Origin: Phenylobacterium koreense
GTDB lineage: Bacteria > Pseudomonadota > Alphaproteobacteria > Caulobacterales > Caulobacteraceae
Direction: 5' to 3'
Assembly: GCF_040545335.1 (NCBI RefSeq)
Contig: NZ_JBEPLU010000001.1
Span: 372,001-436,000, forward strand
DNA length: 64,000 nucleotides
In this document: piece by piece, positions 10,036-17,992 of the stretch
Position numbering within the stretch: the first letter of the stretch is position 1
Layout: each line of letters starts with the position of its first letter
The notes under the pieces: model-generated
The model's input: the letters and a program-made list of their open reading frames with translations, nothing else
The model's database searches: none
Told to the model about the DNA's origin: nothing
Translations under genes and position numbers: made by a program

Positions 10036-11943
10036 CTACGACCCATCTCCCGCCCAAATCGTTCCCGTTCTGATCGCGCGTTTCAGTGCGTCACGTTCGC
10101 CTTTAAGACGTTCGAGGGCTTCCATATCTGAACGACCGCTAAGGTTTCCCTTCGCGGACACGATAGCCTCGTCGAGCGCCGCGAGCCTGGCGAGGCCCGC
10201 AAAAGCTTGCGACCACTGGGATTTAGCAGCTTCGAGGGAGACATCCGGTTTCAGGATGGGCGCGCCCGATTTCGCAGCGGCCCGGTCGATGTCTGTCAAG
10301 AGCGCATTAAACCCGCAAGACGCCAGATGGCGCGCGAGAAGGGCGGTGTCAAGATGATCGGCGTCCAATCGCAGGCGGATAATTTCCGCTGTCAGATCGA
10401 CAAGCATCGGATCGCCAAAGCCTTTTGAGATAAAAGCGCTCTCAAGATGGTCGTCCAGGACGCTGGGATCGGCCAGCGCGTGCTTGACCATGGCGGCGGC
10501 CGTCGTATCGAGCGACTGGGCCAGCCGGCGGGCGGCGGCGCGGCCGGCCTCGGTCGGCGCAGGATCGATCCAGTCGCGACCGCCTCCACGCCAAGACCTT
10601 GATCCGCCTGCACTTCCCCGTTGCGGCCGCGCTTGCCCCTCGCCTCTTGCGCGCGGCTGCGGGCCGGTGGCGTCGAAGCGTTCGAGCAGGGCTTCCTTGT
10701 AGGCCTGCTGCAGGTCCTTGTCGGCGATCGAGGCCGCGGCAGCCCGCAGGCGGGACTTGAAACCGGCCCGCCGCTCGGGCGTGTCGAGAGGCTCCAGGTC
10801 GTGCTCGCGGGTGAAAAGCGCCTGCACGAAAGGCGTCGTCTGCGACAACTGGGCGCGGAGGGCGGGCGCCCCCTGCTCGCGCAGCACCTCGTCCGGGTCC
10901 TTGCCGCCCTCGACGATGGCGAACTTGAAGCTCTTGCCCGGCTTGAGCATCGGCAGGGCGCGGTCGATGGCGCGCGAGGCGGCCTGACGGCCGGCCCGGT
11001 CGCCGTCGAAGCAGAGGGTCGGCTCCGGATGCAGCCGCCAGAGCATCTCCATCTGGTCTTCGGTGAGCGCGGTGCCCAGCGGGGCGACGGCGGCGACGCC
11101 GGCGCGCTGGCAGGCGATGGCGTCCATATAGCCTTCGACCACCACCAGGGCCGGGCTTTCCGAGCTCGGCGCGGCGCCGAGGATCTTCCGCGCCTCGCCG
11201 ACGCCGTAGAGGGTCGCGCCCTTGTGGAAGAGCGGGCTTTCCGGACCGTTGAGGTACTTGGCGCGGGCCTGCGGGTCCATGGCCCGGCCACCGAAGGAAA
11301 GAATGCGGCCGCGGTGGTCGGCGATCGGGAAGATGATCCGGTCGCGGAAGCGGTCATAGGGCGCCCCGCCCTCCTCCGGCGCGATCAGCAGGCCCGCCTC
11401 GACCAGCTCGCCCGGCTTGGCGCCCTTGGTGATCAGGTAGTCCTTCAGGGCCGTGCGGCCGGCCGGCGAAAAGCCCAGGCGAAAGCGTGGCCACTCGGAC
11501 TCCGGCAGGCCGCGGCGCTCCAGATAGGCGCGAGCCTCCTTCCCTTCCGGGCGGCGCAGGGCGGCCTCGAACCACTGGGCGGCGGCCTCCATCCAGTCGG
11601 AGAGGCCCTGGCGCTGGCGCTCCTGCTCGGCCGAGCGCGGATCGGGGGTCGGCATCTGCAGCCCGGCCTCGGCGGCCAGGCGCTCCACCGCCTCCATGAA
11701 GGACAGGCGCTCGGTTTCCTGCAGGAAGGTGATCAGGTCGCCGTTCTTGCCGGAGGAGAAGTCGAAGAACTGGCCCTTCTCATCGTTCACGTAGAACGAG
11801 GGGGTCTTTTCCTTGTTGAACGGCGAGAGGCCGACATATTCCCGCCCCTGCCGGCGCAGCTTCACGGTCCGCCCGATCAGATCCGACGGACGGAGACGGG
11901 ATTTGATCTCCTCAAGGAATCGATCGTCGACTCGCACGACCAT
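10036..11943 (-). CDS. dnaG: DNA primase DnaG with a zinc-less zinc-finger domain
   Basis: This primase makes the RNA primers for replication. The 635-residue protein has the N-terminal CHC2-like domain (about 1-100), the TOPRIM catalytic core (VVVEGYMDAIACQ with the catalytic Glu, then CFDGDRAGRQA), and a C-terminal helicase-interaction region. The four usual zinc ligands are replaced: Ser40, Asn43, Asp61 and Ser64 stand where E. coli DnaG has Cys40, His43, Cys61 and Cys64. The surrounding fold residues (SPFNKEKTPSF, FFDFSSGKNGD) are kept. The start VVRVDDRFLEEIKSRL matches the family. It is upstream of rpoD in the same orientation. Confidence 0.97.
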   Translation of the reverse strand: MVVRVDDRFLEEIKSRLRPSDLIGRTVKLRRQGREYVGLSPFNKEKTPSFYVNDEKGQFFDFSSGKNGDLITFLQETERLSFMEAVERLAAEAGLQMPTPDPRSAEQERQRQGLSDWMEAAAQWFEAALRRPEGKEARAYLERRGLPESEWPRFRLGFSPAGRTALKDYLITKGAKPGELVEAGLLIAPEEGGAPYDRFRDRIIFPIADHRGRILSFGGRAMDPQARAKYLNGPESPLFHKGATLYGVGEARKILGAAPSSESPALVVVEGYMDAIACQRAGVAAVAPLGTALTEDQMEMLWRLHPEPTLCFDGDRAGRQAASRAIDRALPMLKPGKSFKFAIVEGGKDPDEVLREQGAPALRAQLSQTTPFVQALFTREHDLEPLDTPERRAGFKSRLRAAAASIADKDLQQAYKEALLERFDATGPQPRARGEGQARPQRGSAGGSRSWRGGGRDWIDPAPTEAGRAAARRLAQSLDTTAAAMVKHALADPSVLDDHLESAFISKGFGDPMLVDLTAEIIRLRLDADHLDTALLARHLASCGFNALLTDIDRAAAKSGAPILKPDVSLEAAKSQWSQAFAGLARLAALDEAIVSAKGNLSGRSDMEALERLKGERDALKRAIRTGTIWAGDGS

Positions 11944-12257
11944 TTCGAACGACCTATGGAAAGCGCGCCGCCAAAGCCCGATTCGCTAGTTTCTCCATCA
12001 TCAGGCGATAGTCCCACATCGCATGTGGATGGGGATTGGCTTCAGCCAGGCTGTGGATCGTTATGTAAGTTCCCTGTTTGTTCGGGACAAGCACGGCGCC
12101 TGCGACCGCCGATGTCGCCCTGCGCGCAACTCGAGACTGGCCAGATTTCCGCTCAAAGCGACCGAACGGTTCCGGCGCTCGGGACGCTCACGCGGCGCTT
12201 ATGAGAAGTCAGGAGAGTCCGCTTGCAAGCCTCTACTATTCTCGCTCCTTTAGGTGA
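11944..12257. other. Gap between dnaG and the STM3941-like gene
   Basis: A 314-base divergent intergenic region that should hold the promoter of dnaG-rpoD on one side and of the plus-strand frameshifted gene on the other. I see no RNA gene, repeat or convincing operator in it. Short ORFs crossing it have no recognisable similarity. Confidence 0.5.
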
Positions 12258-12799
12258 ATGAGCAGCCCGAAGCCGACCTTTCGCAATGAACCTGACGTTT
12301 TTCGGCAGGATCGCCGCAAGCTGCTGAGTTTAGCTCTGATCGGCGTCGCCTTCGTCGTCCTGGGCGTCTCATTCATCACCCAGCCTGAGCTCTGGAAGTC
12401 GACAAGACACTCGGCTGGTTTCATCGAGATAGTGGGCTGGTTGGCGACGCTGTTTTCTCTGCTTGCCTTGGCGCAATCGTCGTCTCATTTGTGCGCCCCG
12501 TCACAGTCAAGCTGGGCCCCGAAGGGATTACCGTCAGCTCGGTTTGGCGAACATATTCGCGGCCATGGAACGCCGTCGATGACTTCAGGCTTTGGCAATA
12601 CAAGGGAAACCGCACGGTCGTTTACAACGATACGGCGCCCCCCAACGCCCGACTTGCAGAGATCAACCGAGAACTGACCGGGGCGACAAGTGGGCTGCCC
12701 TCAGCCTTAAACGTTGATCCGGAACAGCTTCTTGCGGCAGTTGAAGCGGCAAGGGCTCGGTGGCATGGCGATGTCCGCAGAGAGCCCGGCGCCGAATAG
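12258..12799 (+). pseudogene. STM3941-like membrane protein gene, frameshifted at a T run
   Basis: Two overlapping reading frames together make one protein of about 180 residues. The first frame (from ATG 12258) encodes FRNDRRK-type N-terminal residues and two transmembrane segments. It ends its meaningful sequence near WLATL around 12452. The other frame continues with SACLGAIVVSFVRPVTVKLG and the C-terminal WRTYSRPWNAVDDFRLW part, stopping at 12799. Adding one T to the TTTT run at 12453-12456 restores a continuous product (WLATLFFSACLGAIVVSF). This resembles the STM3941 family of small inner-membrane proteins of unknown function. It may be a real pseudogene, a programmed frameshift or a sequencing error. 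Confidence 0.7.
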
Positions 12800-12933
12800 C
12801 CGCACGTCCGCTCCTCGGCAGCGTCACGCCGCGCGGGCGCGCCTTGCGCGGTTGGGCGCCGTGCTCTTTACGGCCACGGGCTGAACCCGTACCGACAGGC
12901 GAGTTCGAACCGTCGCACAAAGGATTTCTCTGC

Positions 12934-13869
12934 ATGCCCTCCGGTCTTGTCGCGCTGCTGGACGATGTCGCAGGCATCGCGAAGATCGCCGCCGCCTCGC
13001 TGGACGACGTGGCCGGCGCGGCGGGCAAGGCCGGGTCGAAGGCGGTGGGCGTGGTCGTCGACGACACGGCGGTGACGCCTGGCTACGCCATGGGCTTCAC
13101 CCCCGACCGCGAGCTGCCGATCGTCCTGAAGATCGCCATCGGGTCGCTGCGCAACAAGCTGGTCTTCCTGTTGCCTGGGGCCCTGCTGCTGAGCGCCTTC
13201 GCGCCGTGGCTGGTGACGCCGCTCCTGATGATGGGCGGGGCATATCTGTCGTTCGAGGCGACGGAGAAGATCATCGAGGCCTTCACCCCGCACCATGAGG
13301 GGAGCGAGGTCGAGGAGCTGGCCTTGAGCGCCAAGGATCTGGAGGACCAGAAGGTGGCCGGCGCGATCCGCACCGACCTGATCCTCTCGGCCGAGATCAT
13401 GGCCATCGCCCTGGCGAGCGTGTCCGACCGGCCGCTGCCGATCCAGGCGGGCGCCCTGTTCGTGGTCGGCGTGCTGATCACCATCGCCGTCTACGGGGCC
13501 GTGGGGCTGATCGTGAAGATGGACGACATCGGCGTGCACATGGCCCAGCGCAAGAGCGCCCTGGCGCGGGGGATCGGGCGGATGCTGGTCAAGGCCATGC
13601 CGGTGACCATGTCCTGGCTGACGGTGATCGGCACCGCGGCCATGCTGTGGGTCGGCGGCGGCATCCTGGTGCACGGCCTGGAGCAGTTCCACCTGACGCC
13701 GATCCCGGTATGGGTCGAGGGCCTGTCACACTGGGCGTCTGGCGTGCCGAGGATCGGCGCGGCGACGGGGTGGATGGCGTTCGCGGTCGGCTCGGCGGCG
13801 GTGGGCTTCGTGATCGGGTCGGTGATCGTGGCGGTGATGCACGTGATGCCGAAGCGGAAGGGGGCTTAG
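12934..13869 (+). CDS. DUF808 family inner-membrane protein
   Basis: A 311-residue polytopic membrane protein of the DUF808 (YedI-like) family. The N-terminus LLDDVAGIAKIAAASLDDVAG and the following KAVGVVVDDTAVTPGYA segment are the family signature. Four to five hydrophobic segments follow (about 75-110, 150-195, 215-240 and 275-305). Its function is unknown. The ATG at 12934 is chosen from the family N-terminus; in-frame codons upstream overlap the end of the frameshifted gene only by reading through noncoding DNA. No operon partner is apparent. Confidence 0.88.
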   Translation: MPSGLVALLDDVAGIAKIAAASLDDVAGAAGKAGSKAVGVVVDDTAVTPGYAMGFTPDRELPIVLKIAIGSLRNKLVFLLPGALLLSAFAPWLVTPLLMMGGAYLSFEATEKIIEAFTPHHEGSEVEELALSAKDLEDQKVAGAIRTDLILSAEIMAIALASVSDRPLPIQAGALFVVGVLITIAVYGAVGLIVKMDDIGVHMAQRKSALARGIGRMLVKAMPVTMSWLTVIGTAAMLWVGGGILVHGLEQFHLTPIPVWVEGLSHWASGVPRIGAATGWMAFAVGSAAVGFVIGSVIVAVMHVMPKRKGA

Positions 13870-13945
13870 CGCTGGCCGCCTGAAGGCGCCCCTTCCGTTT
13901 CGCCTTCGGCGGGCGCCTCCCCCGGCGGGGGATCCGGCTTGGCCG

Positions 13946-14809
13946 TCAGGCCAGGTGGGCCAGCTTGTCGGGGTTGCGGACCAGGTAGACGGCGGCGAGT
14001 TTGCCGTCTTCGCCGGGTTGGAAGGCGATGGTCATCAGGCCGTCCTCCTGTTCGAGGATCACGCCCGGATAGCCGTTGATCCGCACCGCGCGGAGGTTGA
14101 GCGGCCAGACGTAGTCCGTGCCGCTGCGCCAGGCCAGGCGCGACAGGAGGTCGAGGACGTCCTCGCGGCCGACCAGCGGCCGAAGCGCGGCCTTGCGCTT
14201 GCCGCCGCCGTCGGAGACGAGGACGGCGTCTTCGGCCAGGACCGCCGATAGCGCCTTCATGTCCCCCTGCCCCGCCGCGGCCATGAAGGCGGCGGCGAGC
14301 TTGGCGGCCTCCTCCTGGCTGACCGTGAAGCGGGGGCGGTTGTCCTTCACGTGGGCCCGGGCGCGCGCGGCGAGCTGGCGGACGGCGGGCTCGGTGCGAC
14401 CGAGGGTTTCGGCGATGGCGTCGTAGTCCTCGTCGAACACGTCGTGCAGCAGGAAGACGGCCCGCTCCAGGGGCGAGAGGCGCTCCAGGGCCAGGAGGAA
14501 GGCCACCGAGACGTCCTCGGCGCGCTCGACGGGATCGACGGTGAGCTCCTCGATCAGGGGTTCGGGCAGCCAGGGGCCGCGATAGGCTTCGCGCTGAACC
14601 TTGGCCGAGCGCAGGCGGTCGATGCAGAGGCGGCTGGCGGTGCGCACCAGCCAGCCGGCGGGATCGCGAATGTCTTCCTCGGTCTTCGTCCAGCGCAGCC
14701 AGGTGTCCTGCACCACGTCCTCGGCCTCGGCGACCGAGCCGAGCATGCGGTAGGCCAGGCGCAGCAGGCGCGGGCGCTGGGCTTCGAAGGCTTCGATGTC
14801 GGCGGCCAT
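13946..14809 (-). CDS. ECF41-type RNA polymerase sigma factor (SigJ-like)
   Basis: A 287-residue extracytoplasmic-function sigma factor. Sigma region 2 (RLAYRMLGSVAEAEDVVQ near residue 20) and region 4 (about 110-160) are followed by a SnoaL-like C-terminal domain of roughly 100 residues. The linker WLPEPL and the DGGGK motif mark the ECF41 group, whose fused domain tunes activity instead of a separate anti-sigma factor. The ATG at 14809 is preceded by CAGGAG; an upstream in-frame TTG at 14854 is less likely. A four-helix membrane protein gene lies 61 bases upstream on the same strand. The usual ECF41 partner (carboxymuconolactone decarboxylase, oxidoreductase or epimerase) is not seen. Confidence 0.9.
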   Translation of the reverse strand: MAADIEAFEAQRPRLLRLAYRMLGSVAEAEDVVQDTWLRWTKTEEDIRDPAGWLVRTASRLCIDRLRSAKVQREAYRGPWLPEPLIEELTVDPVERAEDVSVAFLLALERLSPLERAVFLLHDVFDEDYDAIAETLGRTEPAVRQLAARARAHVKDNRPRFTVSQEEAAKLAAAFMAAAGQGDMKALSAVLAEDAVLVSDGGGKRKAALRPLVGREDVLDLLSRLAWRSGTDYVWPLNLRAVRINGYPGVILEQEDGLMTIAFQPGEDGKLAAVYLVRNPDKLAHLA

Positions 14810-14870
14810 GGGCTTCTCCTGGCGTAGTTCAACTTGGATGGGTCGGCGCTGCAAGCTGGGCCGGGACGCC

Positions 14871-15245
14871 TCAGGCGGGACGACGGAAGACCGCGATGGC
14901 CAGCGCCAGGATCGCTGGCAGATAGACGCCCGGAAGGTCGCGCAGCACGAAGGGAACCGGGCTGGCCGAACACGCCGCGTCGTAGATGTGGACGATGGCG
15001 TGCAGGGTCAGGAAGAGCGCCCCCACCACCAGGGCCGGCCAGCCCTGGACCGGCCGTGCGGCGAACCAGGCCAGGCCGACGGCGGTGACCAGATAGGCCG
15101 CGCCGATGTCACGGACGAAGTGCGGATTGAACGGGCCGGTGGCGATGACGCCGGGCACGGCGCCGTACCACCAGTACGAGGCGAAGAGCATGGCCAGGGC
15201 GTTGAGGCCGAGCAGCAGGGCCAGGACGGCCGCGAGGATGCGCAT
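14871..15245 (-). CDS. Small polytopic membrane protein next to the ECF41 sigma factor
   Basis: A 124-residue protein with four predicted transmembrane helices (about 3-24, 44-63, 67-88 and 103-120) and short loops such as NPHFVRDIGAA. I do not recognise a characterised family. The start at 15245 has a GGAGA-like site upstream and begins right at the first membrane helix; a longer in-frame ORF upstream has no support. It precedes the ECF41 sigma gene on the same strand by 61 bases. That makes it a candidate for cotranscription with, or regulation by, that sigma factor, but nothing in the sequence proves this. Confidence 0.75.
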   Translation of the reverse strand: MRILAAVLALLLGLNALAMLFASYWWYGAVPGVIATGPFNPHFVRDIGAAYLVTAVGLAWFAARPVQGWPALVVGALFLTLHAIVHIYDAACSASPVPFVLRDLPGVYLPAILALAIAVFRRPA

Positions 15246-15361
15246 TTTGCGAAGTCTCCGAGTTCTCGCCCATAGGACGGCTCGGGGGCCAGCTTTGTGA
15301 CATCGGCGGTTTGCGCCATGGCCTGAAAGGGGGACCTGGCCGAACCGAGAAATGAGGCTTT

Positions 15362-16057
15362 CTAGCCTAGCTGCTCGATCCAGGCCGGGAGGTCGCGGAT
15401 GGAGGGAAGTTCTACGAAGCGCGGGTGGCCGGCGGGGGCGTCGGCCATCTCGTGGGCCCAGGTCAGGGGATAGGGGACGTGGGCGCCGTAGGCTCCGGCC
15501 TCGATGGCCGGCAGGATGTCCGAGCGCATGGAGTTGCCGCACATCACCGCCTCCTGCGCGCCTGTGCCGTGGCGGGCGAAGACGCGGGAATAGGTCGAGG
15601 CGTCCTTCTCGCTGACGATCTCCACCGCCGCAAAGAGGTCGCCCAGGCCCGAGGCCGCCAGCTTCTGCTCCTGGTGCAGCAGGTCGCCCTTGGTGATCAG
15701 GATCAGGCGATAGCGGCGGGAGAGTTCGGCCAGGGTGTCGTCGACGCCGGGCAGCGGCTCGACCGGCTCGGTCAGCATCTCGCGGCCGACGGCGAGGATT
15801 TCGCGAATCACGTGGCCGGGGGGTTCGCCGCCGGTCATCTCCATCGCGGTCTCGATCATCGAGAGGGTGAAGCCCTTCACGCCGTAGCCGTAGAGTCGGA
15901 GGTTGCGCTTCTCCACCGCGGCCAGGCGCTCCTCCAGCGCCGCCTTGTCGGCGACGTCGGACAGGAGTTCGGCGAACCGGTCATGCGTCAGGCGGAAAAT
16001 CGTCTCGTTATGCCAAAGCGTGTCGTCGGCATCGAGGCCTACGGTCGTGATGTTCAT
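15362..16057 (-). CDS. HAD-superfamily hydrolase
   Basis: A 231-residue cytoplasmic phosphatase-like protein. Motif I is VGLDADDTLWHNE (catalytic Asp near residues 8 and 10), motif II is LILITKGD, the conserved Lys sits in LHQEQKLAASGL, and motif IV is MCGNSMRSDILPAIEAG. The alpha-helical cap lies between motifs I and II. This is the subfamily often annotated as phosphoglycolate-phosphatase-like, but the substrate is not determinable. The start at 16057 is the methionine directly before the motif-I strand. It is divergent from carA. Confidence 0.87.
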   Translation of the reverse strand: MNITTVGLDADDTLWHNETIFRLTHDRFAELLSDVADKAALEERLAAVEKRNLRLYGYGVKGFTLSMIETAMEMTGGEPPGHVIREILAVGREMLTEPVEPLPGVDDTLAELSRRYRLILITKGDLLHQEQKLAASGLGDLFAAVEIVSEKDASTYSRVFARHGTGAQEAVMCGNSMRSDILPAIEAGAYGAHVPYPLTWAHEMADAPAGHPRFVELPSIRDLPAWIEQLG

Positions 16058-16149
16058 TCGCGTCGGACTTGGGCTTCTTTTCGAGGGTTCGGGGCGGCCG
16101 CATCTAGCGCATCGGGCGGGCCTGCGTCGATGTCCCCGAGCCGCGCGCA

Positions 16150-16178
16150 TTGACCCGGGGGGCTCTAGTCATTAGGTA
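16150..16178 (+). promoter_or_regulatory. Predicted sigma-70 promoter for carA
   Basis: TTGACC at 16150-16155 is followed after 17 bases by TAGGTA at 16173-16178, with a predicted start around 16185. It points toward carA and lies beyond the start of the divergent HAD gene. The match is good for the -35 and moderate for the -10. No transcript evidence is available. Confidence 0.45.
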
Positions 16179-16213
16179 CGCGCCGGTTTGCCGAACAAGC
16201 GGACACGTTGAGA

Positions 16214-16244
16214 ACGGGCGGGGTTCACCCTGGCCCGTCTTTTT
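16214..16244 (+). terminator. Terminator-like hairpin in the carA leader (possible attenuator)
   Basis: ACGGGC (16214-16219) pairs with GCCCGT (16233-16238). A GGG/CCC inner stem and small loop extend the hairpin, and a CTTTTT tract follows. It sits about 30 bases after the predicted carA start site and about 30 bases before the carA start codon. The upstream gene is divergent, so no upstream transcript needs ending here. That favours transcription attenuation of carA over simple termination, but no leader peptide or antiterminator pairing was identified. Confidence 0.55.
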
Positions 16245-16275
16245 GCGAGCATGCGACCTGAAGATGGAGACGCCG

Positions 16276-17448
16276 ATGACCGTTGAACTGCTTCCTGGTG
16301 TCACTGGCGTGCTGGTCCTGGCGAACGGCGCGGTCCTGCAGGGAATCGGCGTCGGCGCGGTCGGCGATGCGGTCGGCGAGGTGTGCTTCAACACCGCCAT
16401 GACCGGGTATCAGGAGATCCTGACAGACCCGTCCTACATGTCGCAGATCGTGGCCTTCACCTTCCCGCACATGGGCAATGTCGGGGTGAACGTTGAGGAC
16501 ATCGAGCAGATGTCGGGTTCGGCCGAAACCGCGGCGCGCGGCGCGATCTTCCGCGACGTGCCTACCGCGCCGGCCAACTGGCGGGCCGACGGCGACCTGG
16601 ACACCTGGATGAAGCGCCGCGGCGTGATCGGCCTGGCCGGGGTGGACACCCGCGCCCTCACCCGCTCGATCCGCGAGAACGGCATGCCGCACGGCGTCAT
16701 CGCCCACGCGCCGGATGGCAGGTTCGACCTCGACGCCCTGCGCGAGAAGGCCAAGGCCTGGGCCGGGCTGGAGGGCATGGACCTGGCCAAGGACGCCTCG
16801 TGCCTGCAGCCGTTCGTCTATGACGAGGGCCTTTGGAGCTGGCCGGAAGGCTACGCCAAGCCGGCGGCCGAGCCGAAGTACGAGGTCGTGGTCATGGACT
16901 ACGGCGTCAAGCGCAACATCCTGCGGGCCCTGACCTCGATCGGCGCGCGGGTGACCGTGGTGCCGGCCAAGACCACCGCCGAGGAAGTGCTGGCCCGCAA
17001 GCCGGACGGCGTGCTGCTGTCGAACGGGCCCGGCGACCCGGCCGCGACCGGCGAGTACGCGGTGCCGGAAATCCGCAAGCTGGTGGAGTCCGGCACGCCG
17101 GTGTTCGGCATCTGCCTGGGCCACCAGATGATGGCCCTGGCGCTGGGCGCCAAGACCGTGAAGATGGACCAGGGCCACCACGGCGCGAACCATCCGGTCA
17201 AGGACGTGACCACCGGCAAGGTGGAGATCGTCTCGATGAACCACGGTTTCACGGTGGACCGCGACAGCCTGCCCGAGCCGGTGGTGGAGACGCACGTCTC
17301 GCTGTTCGACGGCACCAACGCCGGCATCGCCCTGAAGGACCGGCCGGTGTTCTCGGTGCAGCACCACCCGGAGGCCTCGCCCGGCCCGACCGATTCGCTC
17401 TACCTGTTCGAGCGCTTCGCCCAGAACATGGACGCGGCCCGCAAGTAG
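16276..17448 (+). CDS. carA: Carbamoyl-phosphate synthase small subunit
   Basis: This subunit hydrolyses glutamine and passes ammonia to CarB for carbamoyl phosphate, the precursor of arginine and pyrimidines. The 390-residue protein has the N-terminal CPSase small-chain domain ([20 protein letters not shown] near 37-56) and a C-terminal class I glutamine amidotransferase. The catalytic Cys280 is in [10 protein letters not shown], with the His/Glu pair in [11 protein letters not shown]. The ATG at 16276 is preferred over an in-frame ATG 12 bases upstream because of the GGAGA spacing. carB follows 4.5 kb away, not directly. Confidence 0.97.
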   Translation: MTVELLPGVTGVLVLANGAVLQGIGVGAVGDAVGEVCFNTAMTGYQEILTDPSYMSQIVAFTFPHMGNVGVNVEDIEQMSGSAETAARGAIFRDVPTAPANWRADGDLDTWMKRRGVIGLAGVDTRALTRSIRENGMPHGVIAHAPDGRFDLDALREKAKAWAGLEGMDLAKDASCLQPFVYDEGLWSWPEGYAKPAAEPKYEVVVMDYGVKRNILRALTSIGARVTVVPAKTTAEEVLARKPDGVLLSNGPGDPAATGEYAVPEIRKLVESGTPVFGICLGHQMMALALGAKTVKMDQGHHGANHPVKDVTTGKVEIVSMNHGFTVDRDSLPEPVVETHVSLFDGTNAGIALKDRPVFSVQHHPEASPGPTDSLYLFERFAQNMDAARK

Positions 17449-17455
17449 GGCTGCG

Positions 17456-17929
17456 TCACCAGCCGGCCATGGCCTTCATGTCCGGCACGAAGCTCAGCCA
17501 GATGGCGAAGTTGTCGTCCAGCGCCTCGCGGGTGCCGCCGGGGCTGAGGTTGATGTCGTAGGTGAACCAGGGATCGCCCTCGTCGTCGACGTAGCAGTCG
17601 AGATAGCGGTTCTCGGTGTTCCAGCCGTTGGCCCGGTCGACACCGATCTTGCCGTCGACGTCGAAGCCGGCGGTGAGCTGCATCGAGGCGCAGCGCTCTC
17701 CCTTGCAGTCGTAGAGGTGGACCTCGAAGTTCACGCCGTCGGCGACGGCTTTGAGGTAGGGATCGCCATCCTCCCCCCGATCGAGCTCGGCCTCGTAGCC
17801 GCTTTCCGTCAGCCAGGCCTGGAGCTCCCTGGCGGTCATGCCGCCGCCCGGAAGCCCCGCCGCCGAAGCGGAGCCGGCAAGCACGCACGCCGCTGCGGCC
17901 ATGGCCGCAGCCCCTCGATAACGCATCAT
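17456..17929 (-). CDS. Exported YbjN-domain protein
   Basis: A 157-residue protein with a signal peptide ending near residue 24 (CVLAGSASAAGLP) and a YbjN-like domain: MTARELQAWLTESGYEAEL, then a beta-rich region with DCKGERCASMQLTAGFDVDG and ENRYLDCYVDDEGDPWF. YbjN-fold proteins resemble type III secretion chaperones and have diverse or unknown roles; exported ones are common in Caulobacterales. It is convergent with carA (8-base gap) and lies downstream of the TonB receptor gene on the same strand. Confidence 0.75.
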   Translation of the reverse strand: MMRYRGAAAMAAAACVLAGSASAAGLPGGGMTARELQAWLTESGYEAELDRGEDGDPYLKAVADGVNFEVHLYDCKGERCASMQLTAGFDVDGKIGVDRANGWNTENRYLDCYVDDEGDPWFTYDINLSPGGTREALDDNFAIWLSFVPDMKAMAGW

Positions 17930-17992
17930 TCCCAGCCCTCTGACCCGGCGGCAGGATAGGCTGCTTCGCCGCCGGGACGCCAGATCGGCGGC

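Noticed and set aside
10621..12204. Plus-strand ORF antisense to dnaG
   Set aside because: Antisense to a certain gene and no similarity to any known protein.
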